Of a DNA stretch of 64,000 nt, positions 9,356-20,139 are shown piece after piece. Numbering within the stretch: the stretch's first letter is position 1; every line of letters begins with the position of its first letter. The DNA lies in NCBI RefSeq assembly GCF_018402695.1, contig NZ_JAGYIM010000022.1:1-64000 (forward strand), given 5' to 3'. Source of the DNA: Arsukibacterium sp. Its GTDB lineage: Bacteria > Pseudomonadota > Gammaproteobacteria > Enterobacterales > Alteromonadaceae. The notes below the pieces were generated by a model, which was not told where the DNA came from, made no database searches, and was given only the letters and a program-made list of their open reading frames with translations. A program made the position numbers and the translations under genes.

Positions 9356-11839
9356 GTGACCAAAAAAGAGGTTAACGCGGGCTTACCGGTAGCAGAGGTG
9401 CTGCCGGAGCTTTGTCGCTTGCTGAAAAGCGGCAACCGACTGATTTTGTCAGCGCCGCCTGGTGCCGGTAAATCGACCTGGCTACCATTGCAGTTGCTGC
9501 AGCAACCCGAATTTGCAAGCGGCCAGATTATTATGCTGGAACCGCGCCGGCTGGCGGCGAAAACCATTGCCAGTTACCTGGCACAGCAGCTGAATGAGCC
9601 AGTGGGTAAGACCGTTGGCTATCAGATCCGCCATGACAGCTGCCAGTCTGCAACCACCCGCTTGCTGATTGTCACTGAGGGTATTCTGACCCGCAAACTG
9701 CAGCAAGACCCGGAACTGACCGGTGTCAGCCTGCTTATTTTTGATGAATTTCATGAGCGTTCGCTGCATGCCGATTTAGCGCTGGCGTTAAGTATAGAAG
9801 TGCAGCAATTACGGGAAGATCTGAAAATACTGGTGATGTCAGCCACCCTCGATGTGGCCGCGCTGGAAAGCTACCTGCAGGCACCGCTAGTCAGTAGCAG
9901 CGGGCGCAGTTATCCAGTCGATATTCAGTATATAAAACCAGGTTCAGAGCCCTTAGCAATCCAGGGCGCGCGACAGGCGCTGAGCGCATTTAACGATAAG
10001 CCGGGGAATATACTGGTTTTTCTGCCGGGGCAGGCTGAAATAAACAAAGCCCGGGAGTATTTAGCAACTCAGTCGTTGCCAGAAAATCTGCAAGTTTATT
10101 CATTGCTGGGGGCGCTGAGCCTGACTGAACAACAGGCTGCAATTGCGGCACCGCCAGCAGGCCAGTATAAAATTGTCCTGGCAACCAATTTGGCCGAAAC
10201 CAGTTTAACGATTGATGGCGTTAACCTGGTGGTGGATACCGGCTTGTGCCGGCGGGCCAGTTTTAACCCGCGCCACGGCATCAGCAAGCTGGAAACGGTG
10301 GCAATTAGTCAGGCTGCGGCCATTCAGCGGGCGGGTCGGGCGGGCCGCCAGGCACCGGGGCGTTGTTATCGGATAGACACAGCGGAATTATGGCAAAGGC
10401 GGGCGGCGTTTGAGCCGGCCGAAATTGAATTGGCAGAGCTTACTCAACTACGGCTGGAAATTGCAGTATGGGGCTGTCTGCCCGATGATATTAACTGGCT
10501 AACCCCGCCGCCGCCTGCGCATCTGGCCGTTGCCAGCCGGTTGTTACAACAGTTTGCGGCACTGGACGAGGCCGGGGTTATTACCTCCTATGGCCGGCGC
10601 TTGTATCAGACCGGCAGTTCAGTGCGGCTGGCTAATATGTTGTTGTATGCTGCAACTCATGAAGCGCAGGTTCCCGGGCTGGCGTGGCTGGCTGCGTTAG
10701 TGGCAGCGCTGTTGGAAGATAGCCGTAATTTGCAGGCAAATCTGCACCAGCAATTACAAATGCTGGCCCAAAGCAAGCATTTGCCACAGTATCAGCAAGC
10801 GCAATCTTTCGTCCGGCGTTTAGGATTTAACAGCCGCGCCAGCTTACCCTTGCAGTCGCTGCCAATGTTATTGCTCAGAGCCTTCCCGGATCAGCTGGCG
10901 CAGCGCCGTGGTCAGGGTTATTTGCTGGCCAATGGGGTGGGGGCCAGCCTGGCGTCGGATCATCCGCTGCATGACACCGAGTTGTTGGTAGTGTTGGATA
11001 TCCAGCAGTGGCAACAGCAAAACCGCATTCGCCATGCTGTCGCTATTACGCTGCAAGATATACTGGCTGATTGGCAGCCACAGTTGGATTGGCAGCTGAA
11101 AACCGGCTGGAATGATAAAACGGCCAGTTTCAGCAGTGAACGCCAGCGCTGTTTTGGCCAGCTGGTATTACAACGACAGCCAGTGCAAAGTCGTATAACA
11201 GCGGCAGAACGCCAGCAAGCCTGGCTTGACTATCTGAGCCGGCGTGGCCTGGCAGAATTAAGTTGGTCGGATGCGGCACAAAGCTTATGTGCCCGGGTAC
11301 AGCTGATCCGCCAATATCAGGGCGTTGCCGTGTTGCCTGATTTCAGTCAGACAGCGTTACTGGCAGACTTGGCCAGCTGGCTTGGGCCACATCTTGGTGA
11401 TATCAGCAAAAAAACACAGTTAAGCCAATTAGAGCTGGAACCCATATTACTGGCCAGATTAAATTACCAGCAACAGCAGTTGCTACAGCAGCAGTTGCCT
11501 GCCTATTGGCAAACCCCGACGGGCAGCCGGCTGAAAATTGACTATTTGCATCCCGGCGGACCGCAGCTTTCAGTAAGAGTTCAGGAAATGTATGGTCAAC
11601 TCAGCACACCTGTGCTGCTAAATGGCGCTATTGCATTAACTATTGCCCTGCTTGCACCCGGGCGGCAACCTTTGCAAGTTACCCGCGACTTAGCCAGTTT
11701 CTGGCAAAACAGCTGGCAGGATGTTAAAAAAGAAATGAAAGGTCGTTACCCGAAACACTACTGGCCAGATAATCCGGCCGATGCGCAGCCAACAACTAAA
11801 ACCAAAAAGGCGATGTTACGCGATGTCAACCCGAAGTAA
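9356..11839 (+). CDS. hrpB: ATP-dependent helicase HrpB
   Basis: HrpB is a DEAH-group superfamily 2 helicase of poorly known cellular role. The 827-residue protein starts at GTG. Walker A is APPGAGKST, the DEAH box reads DEFH as in E. coli HrpB, and motif III is SATLD. The second RecA domain shows TNLAETSLTIDGV and QRAGRAGRQAPG, followed by the helicase-associated and HrpB C-terminal regions. Its end overlaps the start of mrcB, the same pairing as in E. coli. Confidence 0.96.
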   Translation: MTKKEVNAGLPVAEVLPELCRLLKSGNRLILSAPPGAGKSTWLPLQLLQQPEFASGQIIMLEPRRLAAKTIASYLAQQLNEPVGKTVGYQIRHDSCQSATTRLLIVTEGILTRKLQQDPELTGVSLLIFDEFHERSLHADLALALSIEVQQLREDLKILVMSATLDVAALESYLQAPLVSSSGRSYPVDIQYIKPGSEPLAIQGARQALSAFNDKPGNILVFLPGQAEINKAREYLATQSLPENLQVYSLLGALSLTEQQAAIAAPPAGQYKIVLATNLAETSLTIDGVNLVVDTGLCRRASFNPRHGISKLETVAISQAAAIQRAGRAGRQAPGRCYRIDTAELWQRRAAFEPAEIELAELTQLRLEIAVWGCLPDDINWLTPPPPAHLAVASRLLQQFAALDEAGVITSYGRRLYQTGSSVRLANMLLYAATHEAQVPGLAWLAALVAALLEDSRNLQANLHQQLQMLAQSKHLPQYQQAQSFVRRLGFNSRASLPLQSLPMLLLRAFPDQLAQRRGQGYLLANGVGASLASDHPLHDTELLVVLDIQQWQQQNRIRHAVAITLQDILADWQPQLDWQLKTGWNDKTASFSSERQRCFGQLVLQRQPVQSRITAAERQQAWLDYLSRRGLAELSWSDAAQSLCARVQLIRQYQGVAVLPDFSQTALLADLASWLGPHLGDISKKTQLSQLELEPILLARLNYQQQQLLQQQLPAYWQTPTGSRLKIDYLHPGGPQLSVRVQEMYGQLSTPVLLNGAIALTIALLAPGRQPLQVTRDLASFWQNSWQDVKKEMKGRYPKHYWPDNPADAQPTTKTKKAMLRDVNPK

Positions 11840-14072
11840 AGGCGCCCGCGCGCCGAAAGTCAAAGTCAGACCATGGTGGCATAAAGTACTGTTTACCATT
11901 GGTAAGTTAGCGCTGGTAATGTTGTTTTTACTGGCTACCTACCTGATTTATCTCGACAGTAAAGTTACCCGGGCTTTCGCCGGTCAGAAATGGCAGGTAC
12001 CGGCCCAGATATATGCCCGTAGTCTTGAACTCTTTCCCGGTAAGGCGTTAACTTCTGCTCAACTGCAGGCCGAACTGGACCAATTACAGTATCAGCGCAA
12101 TCCGGCAATGACGGCCCCCGGCCAGTACAGCGTGTCGCGCAATCATATTACAATTTACCGACGGGCCTTTACCTATATTGATGGCGTTGAGCCTGAAGCC
12201 TTATTCAGTGTCGAGTTTAACAGCAGTGGCATTAACCGGATCCGTTACCGCCAGCAGCAGGAAGTAAACTTTGCCCGGCTGGAGCCGCAGTTAATTGAGC
12301 ATATGCTGTCACCGCATCAGGAAGACCGCGAGCTGGTCAGGTTAGAGCAGGTGCCCAGCCTGGTAAAGGAGGGGCTGTTATTGGTCGAAGACCGTGATTT
12401 TTATCATCATCGCGGCGTGTCACCCCTGTCGGTATTACGGGCGCTGTGGGCGAATATTGTGGCCGGGCGGACAGTGCAGGGCGGCTCTACCCTCACTCAG
12501 CAGCTGGCAAAAAACATGTATTTGTCCAGTGATCGGACGTTGCTGCGTAAAATTAATGAGGCGATGATCGCGCTGATCCTGGATTACCGCTTTAGCAAAG
12601 ATCACCTGCTGGAAGCGTACCTGAACGAAATATTCCTGGGGCAGAATCACGCCACGGCTGTGCATGGCTTTGGCCTGGGTAGCCGGTTCTATTTCGCCAA
12701 ACCAATAACAGAATTGCGGCCGGATGAAGTGGCGTTATTAATTGGCCTGTTGAAAGGACCATCCTATTACGATCCGAGACGCTATCCTGAGCGGGCAATT
12801 ACCCGCCGGGATCTGGTGCTGCGATTGATGTTTGAACACCATTTACTGGATGGTAAGCAGTATCAGCAGGCACTGGCGCAGCCATTGCAACTGGTACCAC
12901 GGGGTCAGTATCTGAATGCGCGTTTCCCAGCCTATCTGGATGCGGTTAAAAAAGAACTCAGGCAGATAAACTTTGATCAACAGCTGTTAAGTAGCGGCAT
13001 TAAAGTGTTTACGTTTTTAGACCCGAAAGCCCAACAGCAAGCCGAACTGACTGTTCGCCAGCAATTGCAGGAGCAGGATGAGCAGTTGCAGGCGGCGATG
13101 ATGGTTGTCAATTATCAACAGGCGGAAATTCAGGCACTGGTTGGCGGTAGGGAAAGTGGTTTTGCCGGCTTTAACCGGGCGCTTGACGCCAGGCGGCAGA
13201 TTGGCAGTATTATCAAACCGGTGATTTATCTGGAAGCCCTGAATCAACCTGGCAGATTCTCGCTGGCGTCGATGCTGGACGACCAGCCATTAAGTTTGCG
13301 CTCAAATAATGAAGAGTGGCAACCGCAGAACTTCGATAAAAGCTATCGGGGCCCGGTTAATCTGTTGACAGCATTAACAGACTCGTTGAATGTACCGACG
13401 GTCCGGTTGGGTTTGCAATTGGGTATGCCTACAATAAGTGACGGTTTACGTAAACTGGGATTAAATCGCCGGGTTAATTTGCATCCGGCGGCATTACTGG
13501 GTGCTATTGAGCTTAGCCCGCTGGAAGTCAGTCAGCTGTACCAGACCCTGGCCAACGACGGTGTTTATCAGACACTGGCAACGGTGCAGGCGGTAACAGA
13601 TCAGGACGGCCACCGTCTGTATCACCGGCCTGGTCAGCGCTACAGCCGTTATTCACCGCAAAGTATTTATCTGCTGCACCATGCATTAATAGCGGCGACG
13701 CAGACAGGTACAGCGAAGGCATTGCAACAGGCTTTACCGATGACAGTTGTTGCCGGGAAAACCGGAACCTCAAGTGACTATCGCGACAGCTGGTTCAGTG
13801 GTTTTGACCAGCAGACTCTGGTAACGGTCTGGCTGGGTCGGGATGACAATAAGCCAATAGGCCTGACGGGCAGTAGCGGTGCGTTGCCGTTGTTTATTGA
13901 TTATTTTCAGGGCCAAGGTGCGCAGTCACTAGTCCGGTATTTGCCTGATCAGGTACAGATCCAGGCATTTTCGGCTGTAAGTGGTGCGCCGGTGGCAGAA
14001 ACTTGCGCTAACATATTGTTATTACCTGCAATATCAGTTGAAATGCAGCAACAATTAACCTGTGATGATTAA
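11823..14072 (+). CDS. mrcB: Penicillin-binding protein 1b (transglycosylase/transpeptidase)
   Basis: A bifunctional class A PBP that polymerises and cross-links peptidoglycan at the inner membrane. From the ATG at 11823 it has 749 residues: a basic cytosolic tail, a membrane anchor, a UB2H-like region, then glycosyltransferase family 51 (EDRDFYHHRG with the catalytic Glu, QGGSTLTQQLAKN) and the transpeptidase domain (active serine in GSIIKP, SLN, KTGTSS). The start overlaps hrpB by 17 bases; an in-frame ATG at 11781 would deepen the overlap. In E. coli PBP1b needs the lipoprotein LpoB, not seen nearby. Confidence 0.96.
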   Translation: MSTRSKGARAPKVKVRPWWHKVLFTIGKLALVMLFLLATYLIYLDSKVTRAFAGQKWQVPAQIYARSLELFPGKALTSAQLQAELDQLQYQRNPAMTAPGQYSVSRNHITIYRRAFTYIDGVEPEALFSVEFNSSGINRIRYRQQQEVNFARLEPQLIEHMLSPHQEDRELVRLEQVPSLVKEGLLLVEDRDFYHHRGVSPLSVLRALWANIVAGRTVQGGSTLTQQLAKNMYLSSDRTLLRKINEAMIALILDYRFSKDHLLEAYLNEIFLGQNHATAVHGFGLGSRFYFAKPITELRPDEVALLIGLLKGPSYYDPRRYPERAITRRDLVLRLMFEHHLLDGKQYQQALAQPLQLVPRGQYLNARFPAYLDAVKKELRQINFDQQLLSSGIKVFTFLDPKAQQQAELTVRQQLQEQDEQLQAAMMVVNYQQAEIQALVGGRESGFAGFNRALDARRQIGSIIKPVIYLEALNQPGRFSLASMLDDQPLSLRSNNEEWQPQNFDKSYRGPVNLLTALTDSLNVPTVRLGLQLGMPTISDGLRKLGLNRRVNLHPAALLGAIELSPLEVSQLYQTLANDGVYQTLATVQAVTDQDGHRLYHRPGQRYSRYSPQSIYLLHHALIAATQTGTAKALQQALPMTVVAGKTGTSSDYRDSWFSGFDQQTLVTVWLGRDDNKPIGLTGSSGALPLFIDYFQGQGAQSLVRYLPDQVQIQAFSAVSGAPVAETCANILLLPAISVEMQQQLTCDD

Positions 14073-14114
14073 CGTTAACTTTTAAAGTAATTAGGGTGCA
14101 GCAAACTCACTATT

Positions 14115-16274
14115 ATGGAAATTAAACCCGAACGTTCGCTCCTGGTTGGTGAATGGCACTATCTGGCAAAAGAAGACAAGTTGGTGAAGCTTGATCAGCA
14201 TGGCCAGATTATTGCCACGGCTGATTTAGATAACCTGGGCCAGAAAGTTGTTAACTACTTTATCGTTCATGCCGGTAATCTGGTCACTAAAGATCAGCTA
14301 CTGGCTGATGTATGGGGGATCCGTGATGTGTCTGACGGCCGGGTGATGCGGGTTATCCGGGCTATCAGAATTGCCCTGAATGACGATACCCGCCAGCCAA
14401 CCTATATTGAAACGATCCCTAAACGCGGTTATCGCTTTATAGCCAACGTAGCCGAAATTCCGGATAAACCTTTGCAAGACAGTGGCAGCGCTGCCGAAAC
14501 GCCGGTTGATGCTGTTGCTATTAGTCCGCACCGGCAGGCAGCAACTTGGGCCACTGCAATATCGGTATCCTTGCTGGTGTTGTTAGCCTGGTTGTTCTGG
14601 TTAAAGCCGGTGGCTGAAAATCAGCCTGCAGAAGTTAATACTATTCCGCTGTGGCGCTATAAGCCTATTACCTCGCTGGATGGCCTCGAGTTCTACCATA
14701 ACGTGTCGCCCGACGAGCGTTATTTAGTATACAGTTATGCAAAACAGGGCTCAGACTTAGTTGCAGTTCTTACACTACAGGATTTACTAAGCCATCAACG
14801 GGTACAGCTTACAGCAGAAATTGGAAGTAGTCTTGGTGCGGCGTTCAGCCCCGATGGCCGGCAAATTGCCTACCACAGGATGCTGCCGGATAGAAGTTGC
14901 GAAATCCGGCTGATTGAACTGGATCAGGGCAAAATGGCGGTAAAAACAGACCGGTTATTAACCCGCTGTACTCCTGAGTCAGTATCAGCACGAGTCAGCT
15001 GGTCACCTGATGGCCGCTATATTGTTTATCCCAGTCTCGACCCTGAACAACGGCAGATGGTTATGATGATGTACCCGGTAGCGGGTGGCACCGCTGAGCA
15101 ATTAACGGTTCCCCCAACCAGTAGTTTTGGTGACTATGTTGGCCGGTACTCGCGAGCAGGCGATAAGATTGCCTTTATCCGTGATGCGGCCGGTACCGCT
15201 CAAATCTGGCTGCTCGATTTAACCAACAGAGCGACCCGGCTGTTAGTGCAGATTGACGATGCTTATCCGGGCAATATTGACTGGACGTTGGATGATCGCA
15301 GTATTATTTACCCTTCCGGGCCCACCGCATTGGGAATTGTGGATATTGCCACGGGAGAAAGCCGGGAACTGGCCTATACCGATAATCATGCTAGTGAAAT
15401 TCAGCTGGGGGCAGTTAGTGGTAAAATTTATGCTTCAGTGGGCTTTTTTTCGCATACCAATATTAAAAAGGTCAATAACCAACTGGTTACTGCCACGTCC
15501 ACAGAAAACCTGGTATTCAGCTCCAATCGTAATGAGTCATTAGTTGAAATTAACCCGCAGCCGGAAGGGCCAACGGCAGTGGTATCCCGGCGATCCGGAT
15601 TACCCCAGGTCTGGCTGTTTTATCCGGATGGCCGCCAGCAGCAGATTACTGATTTTGCCTCGCGCGAGCGGATCCGTAGTTTGGTATTTTCGCCGGATGG
15701 CAAGCAGTTGCTGGTCCATCTGAATAGTGGGGTCTGGCAATTGGCTCTTGATGGTGAACTTAAACAGGTCGTTGGCCAGGGGGGCGAAATTGTAGCGTAT
15801 CCTGCCTGGAGCAGAGACGGCACAGAAGTATTCTATGCCCAGTCACGGCAGGGACGTTGGGATATTATTACAGCAGCTGTCGACACGGAGATTGAAAAGC
15901 GGTTGCTGGCAACCGATCGTGAGTTGTATCAACAAAGTTATATTGCAGATTACAATATCTGGCGTGATGCTAATTCAAAGAATTTTGTTATCGAATACAG
16001 TAATGGTGAAACAAAGGAACTGGATTTAGGCACTACAGCAGATCAGGCTTTTTTTAAACTAGATCTTCGCTCGGAGGGTTTTTACTTTACTTATCTGTTG
16101 GATGGCACTCAATATCAATTGCGCTATTATGATTTAACCAATGATACTATTGATGATCAGGTGATAAAAGATTATCTGTATCACAGTCGTTTCAGTATGT
16201 CACTAGACGAGAAAGACGTTTATTTTCTGGAAGCGGCCAGAGCGGATTTCGATATCGCTGAAATTAGTTTTTAG
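14115..16274 (+). CDS. ToxR/CadC-like membrane regulator with periplasmic TolB-like propeller (first copy)
   Basis: A one-component membrane regulator. Residues about 5-112 form an OmpR/PhoB-type winged helix with the recognition-helix region DGRVMRVIRAIR and the wing YIETIPKRGYRF. A single membrane helix spans about 143-164. The remaining 550 residues contain PD40/TolB-type beta-propeller repeats, seen as FSPDGRQIAYH, WSPDGRYIVY and FSPDGKQLLVH. DNA binding would be cytosolic and the propeller periplasmic, so it could sense an envelope or extracellular ligand. It sits next to a small exported protein gene and a paralogue (16728-18800). Target genes and ligand are unknown. Confidence 0.85.
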   Translation: MEIKPERSLLVGEWHYLAKEDKLVKLDQHGQIIATADLDNLGQKVVNYFIVHAGNLVTKDQLLADVWGIRDVSDGRVMRVIRAIRIALNDDTRQPTYIETIPKRGYRFIANVAEIPDKPLQDSGSAAETPVDAVAISPHRQAATWATAISVSLLVLLAWLFWLKPVAENQPAEVNTIPLWRYKPITSLDGLEFYHNVSPDERYLVYSYAKQGSDLVAVLTLQDLLSHQRVQLTAEIGSSLGAAFSPDGRQIAYHRMLPDRSCEIRLIELDQGKMAVKTDRLLTRCTPESVSARVSWSPDGRYIVYPSLDPEQRQMVMMMYPVAGGTAEQLTVPPTSSFGDYVGRYSRAGDKIAFIRDAAGTAQIWLLDLTNRATRLLVQIDDAYPGNIDWTLDDRSIIYPSGPTALGIVDIATGESRELAYTDNHASEIQLGAVSGKIYASVGFFSHTNIKKVNNQLVTATSTENLVFSSNRNESLVEINPQPEGPTAVVSRRSGLPQVWLFYPDGRQQQITDFASRERIRSLVFSPDGKQLLVHLNSGVWQLALDGELKQVVGQGGEIVAYPAWSRDGTEVFYAQSRQGRWDIITAAVDTEIEKRLLATDRELYQQSYIADYNIWRDANSKNFVIEYSNGETKELDLGTTADQAFFKLDLRSEGFYFTYLLDGTQYQLRYYDLTNDTIDDQVIKDYLYHSRFSMSLDEKDVYFLEAARADFDIAEISF

Positions 16275-16289
16275 ATCGACATTTTATAA

Positions 16290-16307
16290 GGTTTTTATTG
16301 AAAAACC
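16290..16307 (+). other. A/T-rich hairpin after the first regulator
   Basis: GGTTTTT and AAAAACC arms enclose a four-base ATTG loop, 15 bases after the regulator stop. It has no T-run after it, so it could be a weak terminator or a leader structure of the small gene downstream. Confidence 0.35.
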
Positions 16308-16386
16308 ATCGAGTTTCATCGGAAGTTCAGGAGTAGGGTCGATAGTGTTTAGCACAATAATGTGACTGAAACCCGGAGACTTTACC

Positions 16387-16635
16387 ATGATAAAAGCAAT
16401 TAAAGCGATCGTAGTTAGTGCCAGCCTCATTGTTGCATTAGCCGCCAGCACGACAACTGATGTCGCTTCTTACAAACAGCAGCTACAACTTGATGATTTG
16501 TATGTGTGTTCTTTTTGGCCAACATGTCGTGACCCGGATGAGCAGAAACCCGCACCATCAGACAGTTCCGCCCCCAAGCCAAGTGGTGATAAAGACACCA
16601 CTAAAGATAACAAAGATGAGGCTCAGCTGGCCTGA
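16387..16635 (+). CDS. Small exported protein with two cysteines, unknown function
   Basis: An 82-residue protein not recognised from any family. Residues 1-20 form a signal peptide (two lysines, a hydrophobic core, an ALAAS end), so it should enter the periplasm. The mature part of about 62 residues has two cysteines at 41 and 47 in CSFWPTC and then a disordered tail rich in Lys, Asp, Pro and Ser. The ATG has GGAG eight bases upstream. It lies between two paralogous membrane regulators on the same strand, so it may be a ligand, cofactor or target of their periplasmic propellers; that is inference. Confidence 0.7.
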   Translation: MIKAIKAIVVSASLIVALAASTTTDVASYKQQLQLDDLYVCSFWPTCRDPDEQKPAPSDSSAPKPSGDKDTTKDNKDEAQLA

Positions 16636-16690
16636 GACAACTTAAAGTCGTTTCAAAAGCAGATACACTCTACTTTTCAGTCAATTAAGG

Positions 16691-16727
16691 TATAATCCGC
16701 CCTGACACTTTAGTCAGGCGGACCTTA
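16691..16727 (+). promoter_or_regulatory. Promoter and start-region hairpin of the second regulator
   Basis: A perfect TATAAT lies at 16691-16696 (no good -35 seen). Just after it, CCGCCCTGAC (16697-16706) pairs with GTCAGGCGG (16713-16721) around an ACTTTA loop, with one bulged C. The 3' arm contains the only purine-rich stretch before the ATG at 16728. If transcription starts about seven bases after the TATAAT, the leader is only about 25 nt and mostly hairpin. Confidence 0.5.
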
Positions 16728-18800
16728 ATGTCAAATTTAGAACCACTGGTAAAAATCGGCAACTGGTATTATCAGGCAGCATATGGGCAGTTATTGCCCG
16801 CTGAACCTGATAGCAGTGATGCGGTGCCGGTAGTGTTAGAACCGCGGCTGCACAGTCTGCTGAACTACTTTTTGTTGCACCCGAATCAAATTCTGGATAA
16901 AGACACCCTGATTAATGACGTCTGGCCACCTGCTGAAGGCACCGATGCAGCGGTGATGCGGGCGGTCGGGGCGTTACGTAAAGTGTTGGGTGATAACGTT
17001 AAGTCACCAACTTATATTGCCACTATTGCCAAGAAAGGTTATCAGTGGCTTTGCCATATCGAACCGTTAACCAGCCATCAGCGGAAACCGTTGGCGCTGG
17101 CAGGAACCCTAACGCCGGCTGATCTGGCACTGCCCGCTGCTGACGCTGAAAAAAGGTTACCCTGGCGTTTTATTAGCGCAGTTTGCAGCGCATTGCTGCT
17201 GGGCGGTGCAGTCCTGGCCTATGTGCTTGCCAGTGTGACCGTGACGCCGCTAACCCAGTTACCTGATACGGTAAAACCGCTTAGTGCCCTAACCGGCCAG
17301 GAATACGGGGCCACCCTGGAGCCCGGTCAGCAGTATGCATTTTATTGGCACCGCAAATCTGAAGCGGCGCCACTGCAGCTGGCGCGCCAGGACTTAACCA
17401 GCTTAAAAGTCAGTTATCACGACCAGCTATATACTGCTGCCAGCCAACCGCTATGGCTGGATGACAGCAGATTACTGTTCCGGGCCCGGGACAGCGAACA
17501 ACAATGCTACTTTTATCAGCAACAGGTGATGCCGGACTTTTTGCCCGCCGAAAAAGTTATGCCTTGTCAACAGGTGGTGGCGCAGGGATTAGCGATTATG
17601 GAGCGGAATTGGTACTGGCTGGACTATGCTGATGATTTGCGCCGTTACGAATTATGGCGCCGGACAGAAGATGGCAGCACCTTGCGGCTAATGGCATTTG
17701 AGGAAAAGTGGCACAACGTTGACCAGCTGCTGGCAGTGGGTTCATCACTGTATCTGGTTGTGCAGCAGGATTTTTATCGTAGCCGGTTGTATCAGGTCAA
17801 GCTGGAGCAAAATCAGCTGGAACATATCGGTCACTTTGACCAGAAAATTATTACCAGTAGCTACTGGGACCAGCATCATGCGCTGCTGACCCTGAAAAAC
17901 AGTGAGTTGCAGCTATATGATTTAAAGAGCAATAAACAGCTCAGTCTGGGGCCGATGACCTGGGATCTGACTCAGCCACAGCGATATCAGCAGCGGATCT
18001 TGTCGACTCAGTACCTCGATTACACGACAGACATTGTGCAACTAACGTTAGCAAACGAACAGTTAACCAGTCAACAAAGCTGGCAAACCAGTAACCGTAA
18101 CGAGCGGCTGTTTGCTGCTAATGGCGACCAGCTTGCTTTTGTTTCAGAGCGGGCTGGCGATAATCAGGTTTGGCTGTCCCAGGCAGGTGAAAGTCGTCAG
18201 TTATCAAGGTTAGCAAGTGGCCAGTACATTCAGCAGTTATTCTGGCATCAGAATGCCCTGTTATCAGTAATTGATAATCAGCTTTATCAGGTAGCGTTGG
18301 CAGATGGCAGCCTGTCATCAATTAGCAGCAGGCCGGTATCCGGACGATATCAAAGCTGTAACGATACTCTGTACTGGACAGAGCAAAATAATGATGGCTG
18401 GCAGTTAATGCATAGTCTGCAACAACCTGAAGTGCTGTTGTCCGGGGTAGTAAACCTGAAATGTGCGCCAGCTGGCCTTGTGGTACAGTTTTACAATGAT
18501 AATGCCTTGGCATTGTGGTCAGCCAGTCAGCCACAACAGCTAACGCCATTGCCCGTCAGCCTGAACTGGCATCACATTCTGCCAGAGCAGTGGACCAGTA
18601 ATAACCAGCAATTGTTATGGCTGGAGCGGCAACAATGGCAGCTAAAAGTGTATGACTGGCAAAGCGGTGAGATCAGCAGTTACCCGTGGCCGGCCACGGC
18701 ATTGCCGCTGGAAATTCATAGCGACAATAGCGGTGACCTGTACAGTGTGCAGCCGCGACATTATGACACTGACATCGTCTGGCTGCAGAACCGCAATTAA
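16728..18800 (+). CDS. ToxR/CadC-like membrane regulator with divergent periplasmic propeller (second copy)
   Basis: A 690-residue paralogue of the regulator at 14115-16274. The winged helix (about residues 8-112) shows [17 protein letters not shown] and the wing [12 protein letters not shown]. One membrane helix lies at about 147-169. The periplasmic part has weaker propeller repeats (for example [15 protein letters not shown]) than the first copy, so it may recognise something else. It has its own apparent promoter and a hairpin over the start. The stop codon overlaps the convergent hemL stop by three bases. Confidence 0.82.
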   Translation: MSNLEPLVKIGNWYYQAAYGQLLPAEPDSSDAVPVVLEPRLHSLLNYFLLHPNQILDKDTLINDVWPPAEGTDAAVMRAVGALRKVLGDNVKSPTYIATIAKKGYQWLCHIEPLTSHQRKPLALAGTLTPADLALPAADAEKRLPWRFISAVCSALLLGGAVLAYVLASVTVTPLTQLPDTVKPLSALTGQEYGATLEPGQQYAFYWHRKSEAAPLQLARQDLTSLKVSYHDQLYTAASQPLWLDDSRLLFRARDSEQQCYFYQQQVMPDFLPAEKVMPCQQVVAQGLAIMERNWYWLDYADDLRRYELWRRTEDGSTLRLMAFEEKWHNVDQLLAVGSSLYLVVQQDFYRSRLYQVKLEQNQLEHIGHFDQKIITSSYWDQHHALLTLKNSELQLYDLKSNKQLSLGPMTWDLTQPQRYQQRILSTQYLDYTTDIVQLTLANEQLTSQQSWQTSNRNERLFAANGDQLAFVSERAGDNQVWLSQAGESRQLSRLASGQYIQQLFWHQNALLSVIDNQLYQVALADGSLSSISSRPVSGRYQSCNDTLYWTEQNNDGWQLMHSLQQPEVLLSGVVNLKCAPAGLVVQFYNDNALALWSASQPQQLTPLPVSLNWHHILPEQWTSNNQQLLWLERQQWQLKVYDWQSGEISSYPWPATALPLEIHSDNSGDLYSVQPRHYDTDIVWLQNRN

Positions 18801-20077
18801 AGCGCGGCAAAACTCTTGGCCGCGGCATCAATTGTAGCGGCCAGATCATCATCACTGTGAGCCAGCGATAAAAAGCCCGCTTCAAAGGCCGAGGGGGCCA
18901 GATAAATTCCCTGTTGCAGCATTAAATGGAAGAAATGTTTAAAGGCGGCGGCATCGCACTGGGTTGCCTGCTGATAGTTGCTGACTCTTGGCTCGCTACT
19001 AAAGAAAAAGCCAAACATACCGCCCACCTGATTAAACGTCATCGGCACGCCGTTTTGTTGCGCAGCTGCGCTGATCCCGGTGATTAGCAGACTGGTTTTT
19101 GAGCTAAGCTTTTCATAAACATCTGGCTGGCTGATTTCATTCAGTGCCGCCAGGCCGGCAGCCATAGCAATAGGGTTACCCGAGAGGGTACCCGCCTGAT
19201 AAACCGGCCCTAACGGGGCAATGTGCTCCATTATCGCCCGCCTGCCACCAAAGGCACCGACCGGCATACCGCCGCCGATGATTTTGCCAAGGGTGGTCAG
19301 ATCTGGCACAACATTGTATACCGCCTGGGCGCCGCCAAGCGCTACCCGAAAGCCGGTCATTACTTCATCAAAAATAAGCACGCTCTGGTATTGATCACAA
19401 ATCCGGCGCAGCCCTTCCAGAAAACCCGGCTCTGGCGGTATGCAGTTCATATTGCCCGCCACGGGTTCGACAATAATGCAGGCAATATCAGTGCCTTTTT
19501 CCGCAAAGATTTGTTCTACCTGCTCCAGGTTATTAAATTCGCAGGTCAGAGTATATTTGGCAAAGTCGGCCGGTACGCCCGGCGAGTTAGGCACGCCCAA
19601 CGTCAATGCACCGGATCCTGCTTTAACCAGCAAAGAATCTGCATGGCCGTGGTAGCAGCCCTCGAATTTTAAAATGGTATCGCGCCGGGTATAGCCGCGG
19701 GCTAAGCGGATAGCACTCATGGTAGCTTCAGTACCTGAACTGACCATCCGCACCATTTCCATCGATGGCATCAGTTTGGCAATTTTTTCTGCCATATCAA
19801 TCTCTGCCGGGCAGGGAGCACCGAAGCTCAGGCCATTTTCAGCCGCCTGAATGACTGCATTGCGGATAGCTAAATGGTTATGACCGAGCAGCATCGGGCC
19901 CCACGAGCCAATGTAGTCTATGTAGCGTTTGCCATCAACATCGAATAAATAGGCGCCATCAGCACGCTCAATAAATACCGGGGTTCCGCCAACACTTTTA
20001 AAGGCTCGCACTGGCGAGTTAACCCCACCTGGGATAGTAAGCTGGGCCCGTTGAAACAGGGTTTCAGATAAAGACAT
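18797..20077 (-). CDS. hemL: Glutamate-1-semialdehyde 2,1-aminomutase
   Basis: HemL converts glutamate-1-semialdehyde to 5-aminolevulinate, the committed tetrapyrrole precursor in the C5 pathway. It is a PLP enzyme of 426 residues, the usual length. Landmarks are [10 protein letters not shown] at the N-terminus, [13 protein letters not shown], and the PLP lysine in [18 protein letters not shown]. The ATG at 20077 is the natural start. It is last in a minus-strand group ClC-hemJ-pyrB-hemL, so two heme-synthesis genes share the neighbourhood. Confidence 0.97.
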   Translation of the reverse strand: MSLSETLFQRAQLTIPGGVNSPVRAFKSVGGTPVFIERADGAYLFDVDGKRYIDYIGSWGPMLLGHNHLAIRNAVIQAAENGLSFGAPCPAEIDMAEKIAKLMPSMEMVRMVSSGTEATMSAIRLARGYTRRDTILKFEGCYHGHADSLLVKAGSGALTLGVPNSPGVPADFAKYTLTCEFNNLEQVEQIFAEKGTDIACIIVEPVAGNMNCIPPEPGFLEGLRRICDQYQSVLIFDEVMTGFRVALGGAQAVYNVVPDLTTLGKIIGGGMPVGAFGGRRAIMEHIAPLGPVYQAGTLSGNPIAMAAGLAALNEISQPDVYEKLSSKTSLLITGISAAAQQNGVPMTFNQVGGMFGFFFSSEPRVSNYQQATQCDAAAFKHFFHLMLQQGIYLAPSAFEAGFLSLAHSDDDLAATIDAAAKSFAAL

Positions 20078-20139
20078 AGTAAATTCCGCTCGCAGTTATT
20101 GGGTGTGGTATCAGATGATTACGTCAGCTTACTACTGAA

